Positions 8,855 to 16,966 of a DNA stretch of 64,000 nucleotides are shown in pieces. Made by a program: the position numbers and the translations under genes. A model generated the notes under the pieces. The model was not told the DNA's origin. It ran no database searches and saw only the letters and a list, made by a program, of their open reading frames with translations. Source of the DNA: Streptomyces europaeiscabiei (GTDB taxonomy: Bacteria; Actinomycetota; Actinomycetes; Streptomycetales; Streptomycetaceae); assembly GCF_001550375.1 (NCBI RefSeq), contig NZ_LRTR01000818.1, forward strand, positions 1 through 64,000, given 5' to 3'. Position 1 is the first letter of the stretch. Each line of letters begins with the position of its first letter.

Positions 8855-10197
8855 CCGCATCCCGGACGCCGGCCCCGACGGCCGACACCGACCCCCACAT
8901 ACTCCGGGAGCGCGCGCTGGCGGCGCTGACCACGGCCCGGGCCCGCACCGCGCTCCTGACGACCGCCGTCGACGAGTCCGACCTCACCGCGCAGCACTCG
9001 CCGCTGATGTCCCCGCTGGTGTGGGACCTCGCCCACATCGGCAACCAGGAGGAGCTGTGGCTGCTGCGCAACGTCGCCGGGCGGGAGGCGATGCGGCCCG
9101 AGATCGACGGACTGTACGACGCCTTCGAGCATCCGAGGGCCGTGCGGCCCTCGCTGCCACTGCTGGCTCCCGAGGAGGCCCGGCAGTATCTGCACGAGGT
9201 GCGCGGCCGGGCCCTTGACGTGCTGGAGAGCACCGACTTCCGCGGCACCCGGCTCACCGACGCGGGCTTCGCCTTCGGCATGATCGCCCAGCACGAACAG
9301 CAGCACGACGAGACGATGCTGATCACCCATCAGCTCCGCCGGGGCCCCGCCGTGCTGTCGGCGCCGGACCCCGAGCCCGTCCCCTTCTTCACGGGCCCTG
9401 CCGAAGTCCTCGTGCCCGGCGGGGAGTTCACGATGGGCACCTCGACCGAGCCGTGGGCGCTGGACAACGAGCGGCCCGCGCACCGGAGGATCGTCCCGGC
9501 GTTCCACATCGACACCACGCCGGTGACGAACGGCGCGTACCAGGTGTTCATCGCGGACGGCGGTTACGACGACGAACGCTGGTGGACGGCCGAGGGCTGG
9601 GACCACATTCGCGCGCGCGGCATCCACGCGCCGCTGTTCTGGCGGCGCGACGGCCGGCAGTGGCTGCGGCGGCGGTTCGGCGTCACCGAGGTCGTGCCGG
9701 CCGACGAGCCGGTGCTGCACGTGTGCTGGTACGAGGCGGACGCGTACGCCCGCTGGGCGGGGCGCCGGCTGCCCACCGAGGCCGAGTGGGAGAAGGCGGC
9801 CCGGCACGACCCGGTCACCGGCCGCTCGGCCCGCTACCCGTGGGGCGACGCCGACCCGACGCCCGAGCACGCCAACCTCGCACAGCGGCATCTGCGTCCG
9901 GCACCCGTCGGCAGCTACCCGGCGGGCGAGTCGCCGCTGGGCGTACGGCAGTTGATCGGTGACGTGTGGGAGTGGACGTCGAGCGACTTCCTGCCCTACC
10001 CGGGGTTCACCGCGTTCCCGTACAAGGAGTACTCGGAGGTGTTCTTCGGCCCCGAGTACAAGGTGCTGCGCGGTGGTGCGTTCGCCGTGGACCAGGTGGC
10101 GTGCCGGGGAACGTTCCGCAACTGGGACTACCCGATCCGGCGGCAGATCTTCAGCGGATTCCGCACGGCACGGGACGCCTCCCCGGAGGTCGTCTGA
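8851..10197 (+). CDS. egtB: EgtB, iron-dependent ergothioneine sulfoxide synthase
   Basis: 448 residues. The N-terminal DinB-like domain carries the iron ligands: His62 and the HX3HXE motif (His148, His152, Glu154). The C-terminal half is a formylglycine-generating-enzyme-like domain (PVTNGAYQVFI, RLPTEAEWEKAAR, LRGGAF, FSGFR). EgtB joins gamma-glutamylcysteine to hercynine with oxygen to form the sulfoxide. It is translationally coupled on both sides: 4-bp overlap with egtA and 1-bp overlap (TGATG) with egtC. Confidence 0.97.
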   Translation: MTASRTPAPTADTDPHILRERALAALTTARARTALLTTAVDESDLTAQHSPLMSPLVWDLAHIGNQEELWLLRNVAGREAMRPEIDGLYDAFEHPRAVRPSLPLLAPEEARQYLHEVRGRALDVLESTDFRGTRLTDAGFAFGMIAQHEQQHDETMLITHQLRRGPAVLSAPDPEPVPFFTGPAEVLVPGGEFTMGTSTEPWALDNERPAHRRIVPAFHIDTTPVTNGAYQVFIADGGYDDERWWTAEGWDHIRARGIHAPLFWRRDGRQWLRRRFGVTEVVPADEPVLHVCWYEADAYARWAGRRLPTEAEWEKAARHDPVTGRSARYPWGDADPTPEHANLAQRHLRPAPVGSYPAGESPLGVRQLIGDVWEWTSSDFLPYPGFTAFPYKEYSEVFFGPEYKVLRGGAFAVDQVACRGTFRNWDYPIRRQIFSGFRTARDASPEVV

Positions 10198-11033
10198 TGT
10201 GTCGCCATATCGCCTATCTCGGGCCCGCTCTGCCGCTGGGCAGGGCCCTGGTGGACCCGCCGCACAGTCTGTTCCGCCAGTCGTGGGCGCCCCGGCGGCA
10301 GCGGTACGGGACGGTCAACGCCGATGGTTTCGGGGTCGGTTGGTACGCGGAGGGCGACCCGGTGCCGGGGCGGTACCGGCGGGCCGGGCCGATCTGGGGC
10401 GACCAGTCCTTCGCGGACCTCGCCCGGGTGGTCCGCACCGGGGCGCTGCTGGCCGCCGTCCGGGACGCCACGGTGGCGGGCGCGGACGACGAGGCCGCGG
10501 CGGCGCCGTTCACGGCCGGGCCCTGGCTGTTCAGCCACAACGGGGCGGTCGCCGGATGGCCCCGGTCCCTGGCGCCGCTCGCCGCCGAACTGCCCGCCGC
10601 CGAGGTGCTGTCGATGGAGGCCCGCAACGACTCGGCGCTCGTGTGGGCCATGGTCCTGAACCGGCTGCGGGCCGGCGACACGGAGGGCCAGGCGCTGGCC
10701 GACACGGTCCTGGAGGTCGCCCGGGCGGCCCCCGGGTCGCGCCTCAATCTGCTGCTCACCAACGGCGAGACGATCGCCGCGACGGCCTGGGGCGACACGC
10801 TCTGGTATCTCGCCGAGCCCGGCCGCAGCACGGTCGTGGCGTCCGAGCCGTACGACGACGATCCGCGCTGGGTGGAGGTCCCGGACCGCACACTGCTCGC
10901 GGCGAGCCGGACGGACGTCCTGCTCACCCCGCTCAAGGAGCTGGAGGCACCCACCCGACTCAAGGAGCCGGAGGTACCCACCCGCCCGAACGACGACTCC
11001 CCACCCGTCCTTCCGAAGGAGCCCCCTGCGTGA
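10197..11033 (+). CDS. egtC: EgtC, gamma-glutamyl-hercynylcysteine sulfoxide amidohydrolase
   Basis: 278 residues, class II glutamine amidotransferase fold. The N-terminal nucleophile is Cys2 (MCRHIAYLG), exposed after methionine removal, followed by NADGFGVGWY and the FSHNGAVAGW strand. The enzyme removes the glutamyl group from the EgtB product. The last 35 residues are a proline-rich tail with a near-duplicate LKE-APTR / LKE-VPTR motif, outside the catalytic fold. GTGA overlap of 4 bp with egtD. Confidence 0.96.
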   Translation: MCRHIAYLGPALPLGRALVDPPHSLFRQSWAPRRQRYGTVNADGFGVGWYAEGDPVPGRYRRAGPIWGDQSFADLARVVRTGALLAAVRDATVAGADDEAAAAPFTAGPWLFSHNGAVAGWPRSLAPLAAELPAAEVLSMEARNDSALVWAMVLNRLRAGDTEGQALADTVLEVARAAPGSRLNLLLTNGETIAATAWGDTLWYLAEPGRSTVVASEPYDDDPRWVEVPDRTLLAASRTDVLLTPLKELEAPTRLKEPEVPTRPNDDSPPVLPKEPPA

Positions 11034-11992
11034 GCCCGTTCCTTCTCACCCGTACCCTGCCCGAGGACGCCACGGACGCCGCCCTGCGCGCCGACGTCCT
11101 GGACGGTCTGACCCGTACGCCGAAGACGCTGCCGCCCAAGTGGTTCTATGACGCGCGTGGCAGCGAACTGTTCGAGCGGATCACCGAGTTGCCCGAGTAC
11201 TACCCGACCCGTGCGGAGCGCGAGATCCTGGTCGGCCGGGCGGGCGAGATCGCCGCGGCGAGCGGTGCGCGCACCCTGGTCGAGCTGGGGTCCGGCTCGT
11301 CCGAGAAGACCCGGCACCTGCTGGACGCGATGCCCGACCTGCACACGTACGTGCCGGTCGACGTCAGCGAGAGCGCGCTGCGGCAGGCGGGCGAGGCGCT
11401 GATCGCCGAGCGGCCGGGGCTGAACGTGCACGCCCTGATCGCCGACTTCACCGCCGGGCTCGAACTGCCCGGGACTCCGGGGCCACGTCTGGTGGCGTTC
11501 CTGGGTGGCACGATCGGCAACCTGGTGCCCGTGGAGCGGGCCGCGTTCCTGGCCGCCGTCCGTGCGCTGCTGGCGCCCGGTGACGCGCTGCTGCTGGGCA
11601 CGGACCTGGTCAAGGACGCGGCGGTGCTGGTCGCCGCGTACGACGACGCGGCCGGGGTGACGGCCGAGTTCAACAAGAACGTGCTGAACGTGGTCGACCG
11701 GGAGCTGGGGGCGGACTTCGACGCCGACACCTTCGAGCATGTCGCTCTCTGGAACGCCGAGTGCGAGTGGATCGAGATGCGGTTGCGGTCCCGCAAGGCC
11801 CAGACGGTGAAGGTCCCCGCGCTTGACCTGGCGGTCGACTTCGCGGCCGGGGAGGAGTTGCGCACGGAGGTCTCGGCGAAGTTCAGGAAGGGTGGTGTTC
11901 GGTCCGAGCTGGCGTCCTGCGGGCTGGAGTTGACCCACTGGTGGACGGACAGGGAGGGCCGCTTCGCGCTGTCGTTGAGCCGCGTGGCGTAG
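11030..11992 (+). CDS. egtD: EgtD, histidine N-alpha-trimethyltransferase
   Basis: 320 residues, EgtD-type SAM methyltransferase. The SAM-binding segment (TLVELGSGSSEKTRHLLDA) and the histidine-binding region (FLGGTIGNLVP, then FNKNVLNVVDREL) are intact. It trimethylates histidine to hercynine, the first committed step of ergothioneine synthesis. Starts at a GTG overlapping the egtC stop. Last gene of the operon; no egtE-like PLP sulfoxide lyase follows, so that step must be encoded elsewhere. Confidence 0.96.
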   Translation: MSPFLLTRTLPEDATDAALRADVLDGLTRTPKTLPPKWFYDARGSELFERITELPEYYPTRAEREILVGRAGEIAAASGARTLVELGSGSSEKTRHLLDAMPDLHTYVPVDVSESALRQAGEALIAERPGLNVHALIADFTAGLELPGTPGPRLVAFLGGTIGNLVPVERAAFLAAVRALLAPGDALLLGTDLVKDAAVLVAAYDDAAGVTAEFNKNVLNVVDRELGADFDADTFEHVALWNAECEWIEMRLRSRKAQTVKVPALDLAVDFAAGEELRTEVSAKFRKGGVRSELASCGLELTHWWTDREGRFALSLSRVA

Positions 11993-12319
11993 CGGCTTCC
12001 TCGCCCCCGCCGCCCCTACCCGTCCCATCCCCAGGGGCTGCGCCCCTTCACCCCCACAGCGCGGGTCCGATGGGGGCTGGTCGCGCAGTTCCCCGCGGGC
12101 CCGAGAAGCAGGGGCTGCGCCCCGTGCTTCTCAGGCCCGCAGGGGTCTGGTCTTTCAGGGGCGCGGGGAACTGCGCGAGAAGCCCCACCCATCCGCGCCC
12201 GACGACGCGCCCCTCGGGGGCGATCGAATCGACGTCTCGCGGACCCGCGCACTCTGAGGCACCGTGGAATGACGTGTGGCGCACCGGCCACGGCGGAGCA
12301 CGCGACAAGGAGAACCCGC
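11993..12319. other. Intergenic region after egtD, dominated by a composite palindrome
   Basis: No gene seen. Most of it is the large dispersed-repeat hairpin at 12072-12187, which may end egt transcription. The last 60 bp lead into dodecin with an AAGGAG ribosome site. Confidence 0.7.
12072..12187. repeat. Composite dispersed palindrome, copy c
   Basis: Outer arms (ggggctggtcgcgcagttcc near 12074, and the reverse complement ending near 12185) carry the dispersed core. Between them is an inner hairpin (gagaagcaggggc paired with gccccgtgcttctc). The same two-level structure appears at 51534-51656. It lies between egtD and dodecin and could act as a terminator. Confidence 0.8.
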
Positions 12320-12538
12320 ATGACCGACCACGTTTACCGGGTCACCGAGATCGTCGGCAGTTCGGGCGAGAGCGTCGACCACGCCATCCGCAACGGCGTC
12401 GCCCGCGCCTCCCAGACGTTGCGCAACCTGGACTGGTTCGAGGTGACGCAGGTCAGGGGGCATATCGAGAACGGGCAGATCGCGCACTACCAGGTCGGCC
12501 TCAAGGTCGGCTTCCGACTGGACGACGACACCGACTGA
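12320..12538 (+). CDS. Dodecin flavin-binding protein
   Basis: 72 residues, the standard dodecin length. Contains the family pattern YRVTEIVGSS, then an amphipathic helix (VDHAIRNGVARASQTLRNL), a WFEV strand with the flavin-stacking tryptophan, and the glycine/His/Gln region (GHIENGQIAHYQVGLKVGF). Dodecins assemble into hollow dodecamers that store flavin. ATG 12320 follows an AAGGAG site. Convergent with the HAD gene, 21 bp apart. Confidence 0.95.
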   Translation: MTDHVYRVTEIVGSSGESVDHAIRNGVARASQTLRNLDWFEVTQVRGHIENGQIAHYQVGLKVGFRLDDDTD

Positions 12539-12559
12539 CCCAGCGGCCCCGGCGGGCGC

Positions 12560-13048
12560 TCAGGTCCGTCCCTCCCGCTCCTGCGCCACCTTCAGCGCGC
12601 TGGAGCCGACGGCCCAGCGCGCCCGTACGACCGTGAAGCCCGCCCGCTCCGCGTCCTCGCAGACCAGTGCGTCGTCGTCCACGAGGACGCGGATCTCGCG
12701 GGTCCGGGCGAGATCGCGGAGGATCTCCAGCTTGGTGCGGCGGGCGGGCCTGCGGTCGTTGTCACGGCGCATCCAGATCCGCCCTTCGGGCAGCCCGTGC
12801 GCGGCGAGCCAGTCGACGGTGTCGCGGCGGCAGCGCTCGGGCCGCCCGGTCAGGTACACGACCTCACACTCCTGCGCGCTCTCCCGCGCCAGCGCGACGC
12901 CCTCGGCCAGCGGCGGATCGTGCGGGGCGGCGGCGAAGAACGCGTCCCAGGCGCGCGGCTTCCGCTCCAGGAACCGCTGCCGGTGCGCGGTGTCGGCGAG
13001 GGTGTTGTCCAGGTCGAATACGGCGAGGGGCCGGTCGTTGTCGGTCAC
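12560..13048 (-). CDS. HAD-family phosphatase (polynucleotide-kinase 3'-phosphatase-like)
   Basis: 162 residues. HAD motif I is DLDNT at residues 12-16 (nucleophile Asp12, acid Asp14), motif II is the Thr of YLTGRPE, and the motif III/IV region gives K in RTKLEILRDL and the VDDDALV acid cluster. The compact form without a large cap, together with RRDTVDWLAAHGLP, resembles the phosphatase domain of PseT/Pnkp proteins. The substrate is not known; it could act on nucleic-acid 3'-phosphates or on small phosphates. Confidence 0.85.
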   Translation of the reverse strand: MTDNDRPLAVFDLDNTLADTAHRQRFLERKPRAWDAFFAAAPHDPPLAEGVALARESAQECEVVYLTGRPERCRRDTVDWLAAHGLPEGRIWMRRDNDRRPARRTKLEILRDLARTREIRVLVDDDALVCEDAERAGFTVVRARWAVGSSALKVAQEREGRT

Positions 13049-13183
13049 GGCACCAGCCTAGGCAGCAGATGACTCGTGTCGTCCGTCGTCGCTTCACACA
13101 ACAAACACAAACTCCGCTAATAGCTTTAAGTTTCAAACGTTACGCTCGTCATCTCTCCCCCCACACAGCACAGGAGAACGGGC

Positions 13184-14287
13184 GTGCTTGACGGCGAAAT
13201 AATCGTGATCGGCGGCGGATACGGGGGCATCCGCCTCGCCAAGCAGCTGGACGAGGTCGCACGGGTCACCCTTGTGGACCGCAAGGAGGTCTTCTTCCAC
13301 CGCATCGCCGCGCTGCGCGCCGGCGTGCACGAGGCATGGACGACGACGCCCTTCATCCCGTACGACCGGCTGCTGCGCAACGGCCGTGTCGTGATGGGCA
13401 AGGCGGTCGGGATCGACACCGCCGAGCGGCAGGTGAAGCTCGCCACGGGTGAGCGGCTGCCGTACGACGTGGTGGTGATCGCGACCGGCGCGGACTATCC
13501 GGAGCCGGCCCGCTTCCTGGGCACCACCTCCGAGGAGGCGGGCAAGACGTTCGCCGTGCACCAGGAGAGCGTGGCCGCCGCCGAGCACGTCCTGATCGTC
13601 GGCGGCGGACCCGGCGGCGTGGAACTCACCGCCGAGATCCGGCTGGCCCGGCCGGACGCGCGGGTCACCCTCGCGCACGCCGGGCCCGAGCTGCTCAACT
13701 CCACCGGCAGCAAGTGGGCCGGACGGCGGGCCCTGGCCTGGCTGGAGTCGCACGACGTGGAGGTACGGCTCGACTCGTTCGTCTCCCCCGGGCCCGACTT
13801 CGGCACCTACCGGGACGGGCGGGGCAACCTCATCGAGGCCGACCTCTCCTTCTGGGCCAACGGCACCACGCCGAACACCCTCTGGCTGCGGCTGGCCGGG
13901 CACGGGGACTGGCTCAACGCCGCCGGGCACGTCAAGGTCGACCGGATGCTGCGGGTCGACGGGCGGCTCGACGTGTTCGCGGTCGGTGACGTGAACGACG
14001 TCAGCGAGCTGAAGGTCTCCCCCGTCGCGTTCGCCCAGGCGGACATCGCCGCCCACAACATCCGCGCCTATCTGGGGAGTTCGGGCAAGCACCGCAAGGA
14101 GCCGCGTCTGTACCGGCCGATCCGGCGGACCCCGCTGATCGTGCCCCTCGGTCCGGCCGACGGAATCACCCTCCTGCCCGTGCCGGGCGGCGAGACGGCC
14201 GTGCTCGGCGCGCGCACGTCCACGCTGGCGAAGGCGAAGACACTGATGACGCCGTATATACGGAAGCAGCTCGGCTACTCCGCGTGA
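13184..14287 (+). CDS. NAD(P)/FAD-dependent oxidoreductase, AIF/NDH-2-like
   Basis: 367 residues with two dinucleotide folds: an N-terminal FAD motif (IIVIGGGYGGIRLAKQL) and a central NAD(P) motif (VLIVGGGPGGVELTAEI), plus the ATG-like IATGADYP and the second FAD contact VFAVGDVND. This is the pyridine nucleotide-disulfide oxidoreductase layout seen in AIF-type quinone reductases and type II NADH dehydrogenases. No C-terminal membrane helix is evident. GTG 13184 has an AGGAG site 9 bp upstream. The 100 bp before it is AT-rich for this genome, probably the promoter. Convergent with the MarR gene. Confidence 0.88.
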   Translation: MLDGEIIVIGGGYGGIRLAKQLDEVARVTLVDRKEVFFHRIAALRAGVHEAWTTTPFIPYDRLLRNGRVVMGKAVGIDTAERQVKLATGERLPYDVVVIATGADYPEPARFLGTTSEEAGKTFAVHQESVAAAEHVLIVGGGPGGVELTAEIRLARPDARVTLAHAGPELLNSTGSKWAGRRALAWLESHDVEVRLDSFVSPGPDFGTYRDGRGNLIEADLSFWANGTTPNTLWLRLAGHGDWLNAAGHVKVDRMLRVDGRLDVFAVGDVNDVSELKVSPVAFAQADIAAHNIRAYLGSSGKHRKEPRLYRPIRRTPLIVPLGPADGITLLPVPGGETAVLGARTSTLAKAKTLMTPYIRKQLGYSA

Positions 14288-14367
14288 GACTCGGGCCTCC
14301 CCCGAGGGAGCGGCGGGGGCGGGACACGGCCCACCCGCCCGCGGCCGAGCACCCCACCTCGAAAGGG

Positions 14368-14886
14368 TCAGTCGACCCGGACCGCACCCGTCGGCTCCTG
14401 CTCCACGAGGTCGTTCGCGTGGGCGAGGAAGTCGTCGACCATCCGGTGGAAGAGTCCCGCGAGCTGCTGGAGTTCCTCGGGCGACCACTCGGACAGCGCC
14501 ATCTGCATACCGCGGACACCGGCCTCCCGAATGCGCCCTATGGCCTGCTTGCCGACCGCCGTCAGCTCGATGCGCTGGGCGCGGCGGTCGTCCGGATCGG
14601 GTACGCGGGTGACGTAGCCGGCCTTCTGGAGCTGCTGGACCTGGCGGGTGACGTGCGAGGCCTCGACACCTAGGCGGTTGGCCAGCTCCCCCGGACGCAG
14701 CGGCTCGGAGTCGGCGATCTGACGCAGCAGGGCGACGGCGGCACGGTCCAGCGGCACCCCGGCCAGGCTCATCAGACGCTCGTGCGCCCGGGCCCGGGTG
14801 CTGAGGTAGGTGATGCGAGTGAGGGCTCGCTCGATCTCGATCACTTCCGGGGAAGCCGGGTCGGAGGGTAGCGGTGAGGGGGGCAT
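14368..14886 (-). CDS. MarR-family regulator 1
   Basis: 172 residues, winged-helix MarR protein: dimerisation helices at both ends and the recognition region LRPGELANRLGVEASHVTRQVQ, wing DPDDRRAQRIELT. It is closely similar along its whole length to a second MarR protein at 31519-32040 (both contain SPEVIEIERALT-ITYLSTRAR and PLDRAAVALLRQ). It is divergent from an alpha/beta hydrolase, with an operator-like site at 14908-14924 between them. Likely autorepressor that also controls the hydrolase; inducer unknown. Confidence 0.93.
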   Translation of the reverse strand: MPPSPLPSDPASPEVIEIERALTRITYLSTRARAHERLMSLAGVPLDRAAVALLRQIADSEPLRPGELANRLGVEASHVTRQVQQLQKAGYVTRVPDPDDRRAQRIELTAVGKQAIGRIREAGVRGMQMALSEWSPEELQQLAGLFHRMVDDFLAHANDLVEQEPTGAVRVD

Positions 14887-14907
14887 GGGATCTACTTTAC
14901 CATCTTG

Positions 14908-14924
14908 TTGCCTAACTCAAGTAA
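14908..14924. promoter_or_regulatory. Candidate MarR operator (shared motif)
   Basis: TTGCCTAACTCAAGTAA in the 79-bp divergent region between MarR regulator 1 and the alpha/beta hydrolase. It differs by one base from the sites upstream of the second MarR gene. The motif is an imperfect inverted repeat. Confidence 0.75.
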
Positions 14925-14965
14925 GTTCATCGCCCGGGTAGCCCCCGCGACCGAACGGAGCCCTC

Positions 14966-15913
14966 ATGTCCCTTCTCGCCCGCCCGGCGGTGGCCGCCTT
15001 CGCGGCCAAGGCGATGCAACGGCTCGCGGCACTGGCGAGCCGACGAGCCGGTGGGCCCGGCTCCACGGCCGCATGGCACGCCCGCCTCCCCGAATACACC
15101 TGCACCACGCGCGAGTTGACGGTACCGACCTCGTTCGGCCCGGCCCGCGCCGTGCTGTACGTGCCCGCCGACGCGGAGGGAGGCCCTCCCCCGCCGGTCC
15201 ACGTCAACTTCCACGGTGGCGGCTACGTCATGCCGCAGATCGAGCTGGACGACTCGCTGTGCCGGTGCATAGCCGTCGAGGCGGGTGTGGCCGTGCTCAA
15301 CGTGGACTACGTGGTCGCCCCGCAGCACCCGTTCCCCGCGCCGCCCCGGCAGGCGTTCGAGGTCGTCCGGTGGGTCGCCGAGCACGGGGGCGAGCACGGC
15401 TGGGACGGCGAACGGCTCTCCGTTGGCGGCCAGAGCGCGGGCGGCGGCCTCGCGGCGGCGGTGGCCCGCCAGGCGCTGGAGGAGGGCGGCCCGTCGATCG
15501 CCCTCCAGGTCCTGCACTATCCGCCGCTCGACCTCGCCACCGCCGCCCGCGACAAGCGGGCCGCGATCGCCAAGCCGTTGCTGCGCCCCTGGATGGCGGA
15601 CGTCTTCGACAGCGCGTACATCCCGGACCCGAAGCAGCGGGGCGACCGGCTGGCCTCGCCCGCGCACCCCTCGGACACCGCCGGTCTCAAGGGCATCGCG
15701 CCGGCCTTCGTCGTCACCGCCGAGTACGACCTCCTCAAGGCCGAGGGCGTGGCCTACGCCGACCGCCTCCGCACGGCCGGATCGCTGGTCGGCCACCACG
15801 ACGTCACCGGCGCCGACCACGGTTACGACAGCCAGGACGAGGCCAGGGCACGCGAGGTGTACCCGCTGATCGCGGAGCAGGTGCGACGGGCGTTCGAGGA
15901 GAGGGTGTCGTAG
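14966..15913 (+). CDS. Alpha/beta hydrolase, hormone-sensitive-lipase family
   Basis: 315 residues. Oxyanion-hole motif HGGG at 83-86, nucleophile elbow GQSAGG with Ser157, acid Asp255 (AEYDLLKAEG) and His285 (ADHGYD). This is the HSL/AES esterase family, acting on short-chain esters of varied alcohols. The N-terminal segment before the core is alanine-rich without a clear signal peptide. It is divergent from MarR regulator 1 and likely its target. A strong terminator follows at 15925-15970. Confidence 0.92.
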   Translation: MSLLARPAVAAFAAKAMQRLAALASRRAGGPGSTAAWHARLPEYTCTTRELTVPTSFGPARAVLYVPADAEGGPPPPVHVNFHGGGYVMPQIELDDSLCRCIAVEAGVAVLNVDYVVAPQHPFPAPPRQAFEVVRWVAEHGGEHGWDGERLSVGGQSAGGGLAAAVARQALEEGGPSIALQVLHYPPLDLATAARDKRAAIAKPLLRPWMADVFDSAYIPDPKQRGDRLASPAHPSDTAGLKGIAPAFVVTAEYDLLKAEGVAYADRLRTAGSLVGHHDVTGADHGYDSQDEARAREVYPLIAEQVRRAFEERVS

Positions 15914-15924
15914 GGCGGCGACGT

Positions 15925-15970
15925 CCCCGTGGAGGGCCGGTCCGCGACCGCGGGCCGGCCCTCCACGGGG
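15925..15970 (+). terminator. Strong hairpin terminator after the alpha/beta hydrolase
   Basis: A perfect 15-16 bp stem (ccccgtggagggccgg paired with ccggccctccacgggg) with a 14-bp loop, 12 bp after the stop. Being symmetrical, it may also terminate the convergent dioxygenase operon, whose stop is at 16006. Confidence 0.88.
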
Positions 15971-16005
15971 TGTTCACCCTGTCGGGGACGGGGACTTGCG
16001 CTCTC

Positions 16006-16956
16006 TCAGCCGACCGGCGGTGTTCCGTGGGTGTGGAACGACTCGATGGTCCGCAGGCCCCAGGCCTGGCCCTTGGCGCGCTCCGCCTGCGTCCAGGTGA
16101 CGAGCGGCCAGTCGGGGGCGAGGACGAGCCGGGTGAGCGGGTTGCACAGCTCGATGCGGTTGCCGCCCGGCTCGTAGACGTACAGGAAGAACGTCTGCTG
16201 GATGGCGTGCTTGTGCGGGCCGGTCTCGATGAACACGCCCTGGTCGAGGCAGAGATCGGCGGCTCGCAGGATGTCCTCGCGGGTGTCGGTGGCGAACGCG
16301 ATGTGGTGCAGACGGCCGCGTGAGCCGGTCCAGTCCTCGGTGTGGACGACGTCGTACGACTTGTTGGTGAAGGTCAGCCACTGGGCGGCGACCTTCCCGG
16401 TGTCGAGGACGATCTGTTCGGTGGGGCGTGCGCCGAGCACCTCGCGGGTGAACTCGGCGTTGGCCCCGACGTCGGAGGCGAGGTAGTTGACGTGGTCGAG
16501 GCGGCGTACGCCGACGCCGTGGCCGGGTTTGGCCTGGGGCTGGTTCTTCAGCCCCGGCCTGAGGTCGGCCGGCGCCTCGTACCACTCGCTCTCCCAGTAC
16601 AGGGCGAGCTCGTGCCCGTCGGGGTCGGTGGTGACGTAGAGCGGGCCGATCCCCGGTTCGTCCTCGACCCAGCGGCCCGCGCGCCCGGTGCTCTCCAGCT
16701 CCTTGACCCGGCGCCGCAGGGCCTCCTCGCCGGACGCCCGCAGGGCGGTGCGGCGGATGCCGTTGGTGGAGTGGGCGGTGAGGGTGAGGCTGTGGTGCTC
16801 GTAGTCGTCCCAGGTCCGCAGGTAGACGGAGCCGCCGGAGCGGCCGTTCTCGGTGAGGCCCAGGATCTCGGTGAAGAACCAGAGGCTGCGGTCGAGGTCG
16901 GGGGTGAGCAGTTCGACGTGCCCGAGGTGGGCGATGTCGCCGAGCGGCGGGGTCAT
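16006..16956 (-). CDS. Extradiol ring-cleavage dioxygenase (VOC / catechol 2,3-dioxygenase type)
   Basis: 316 residues with two vicinal-oxygen-chelate modules. The C-terminal module has the iron ligands His155 (RLDHVNYL), His217 or His218 (RLHHIAF) and Glu269 (GNRIEL), and the catalytic Tyr261 (FFLYVYEPGG). It opens catechol-type rings next to a hydroxyl. It is the last gene of an operon for 4-oxalomesaconate metabolism, which implies a substrate carrying carboxylate and extra hydroxyl groups, such as gallate or a related acid. That is unusual because the known gallate and protocatechuate 4,5-dioxygenases belong to the unrelated LigAB type. Confidence 0.88.
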   Translation of the reverse strand: MTPPLGDIAHLGHVELLTPDLDRSLWFFTEILGLTENGRSGGSVYLRTWDDYEHHSLTLTAHSTNGIRRTALRASGEEALRRRVKELESTGRAGRWVEDEPGIGPLYVTTDPDGHELALYWESEWYEAPADLRPGLKNQPQAKPGHGVGVRRLDHVNYLASDVGANAEFTREVLGARPTEQIVLDTGKVAAQWLTFTNKSYDVVHTEDWTGSRGRLHHIAFATDTREDILRAADLCLDQGVFIETGPHKHAIQQTFFLYVYEPGGNRIELCNPLTRLVLAPDWPLVTWTQAERAKGQAWGLRTIESFHTHGTPPVG

Positions 16957-16966
16957 CGGTGACTCC

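Noticed and set aside
12072-12187. A riboswitch between egtD and dodecin
   Set aside because: The structure is the same nested dispersed repeat found at 51534-51656 next to an unrelated gene, so it is not a gene-specific sensor.
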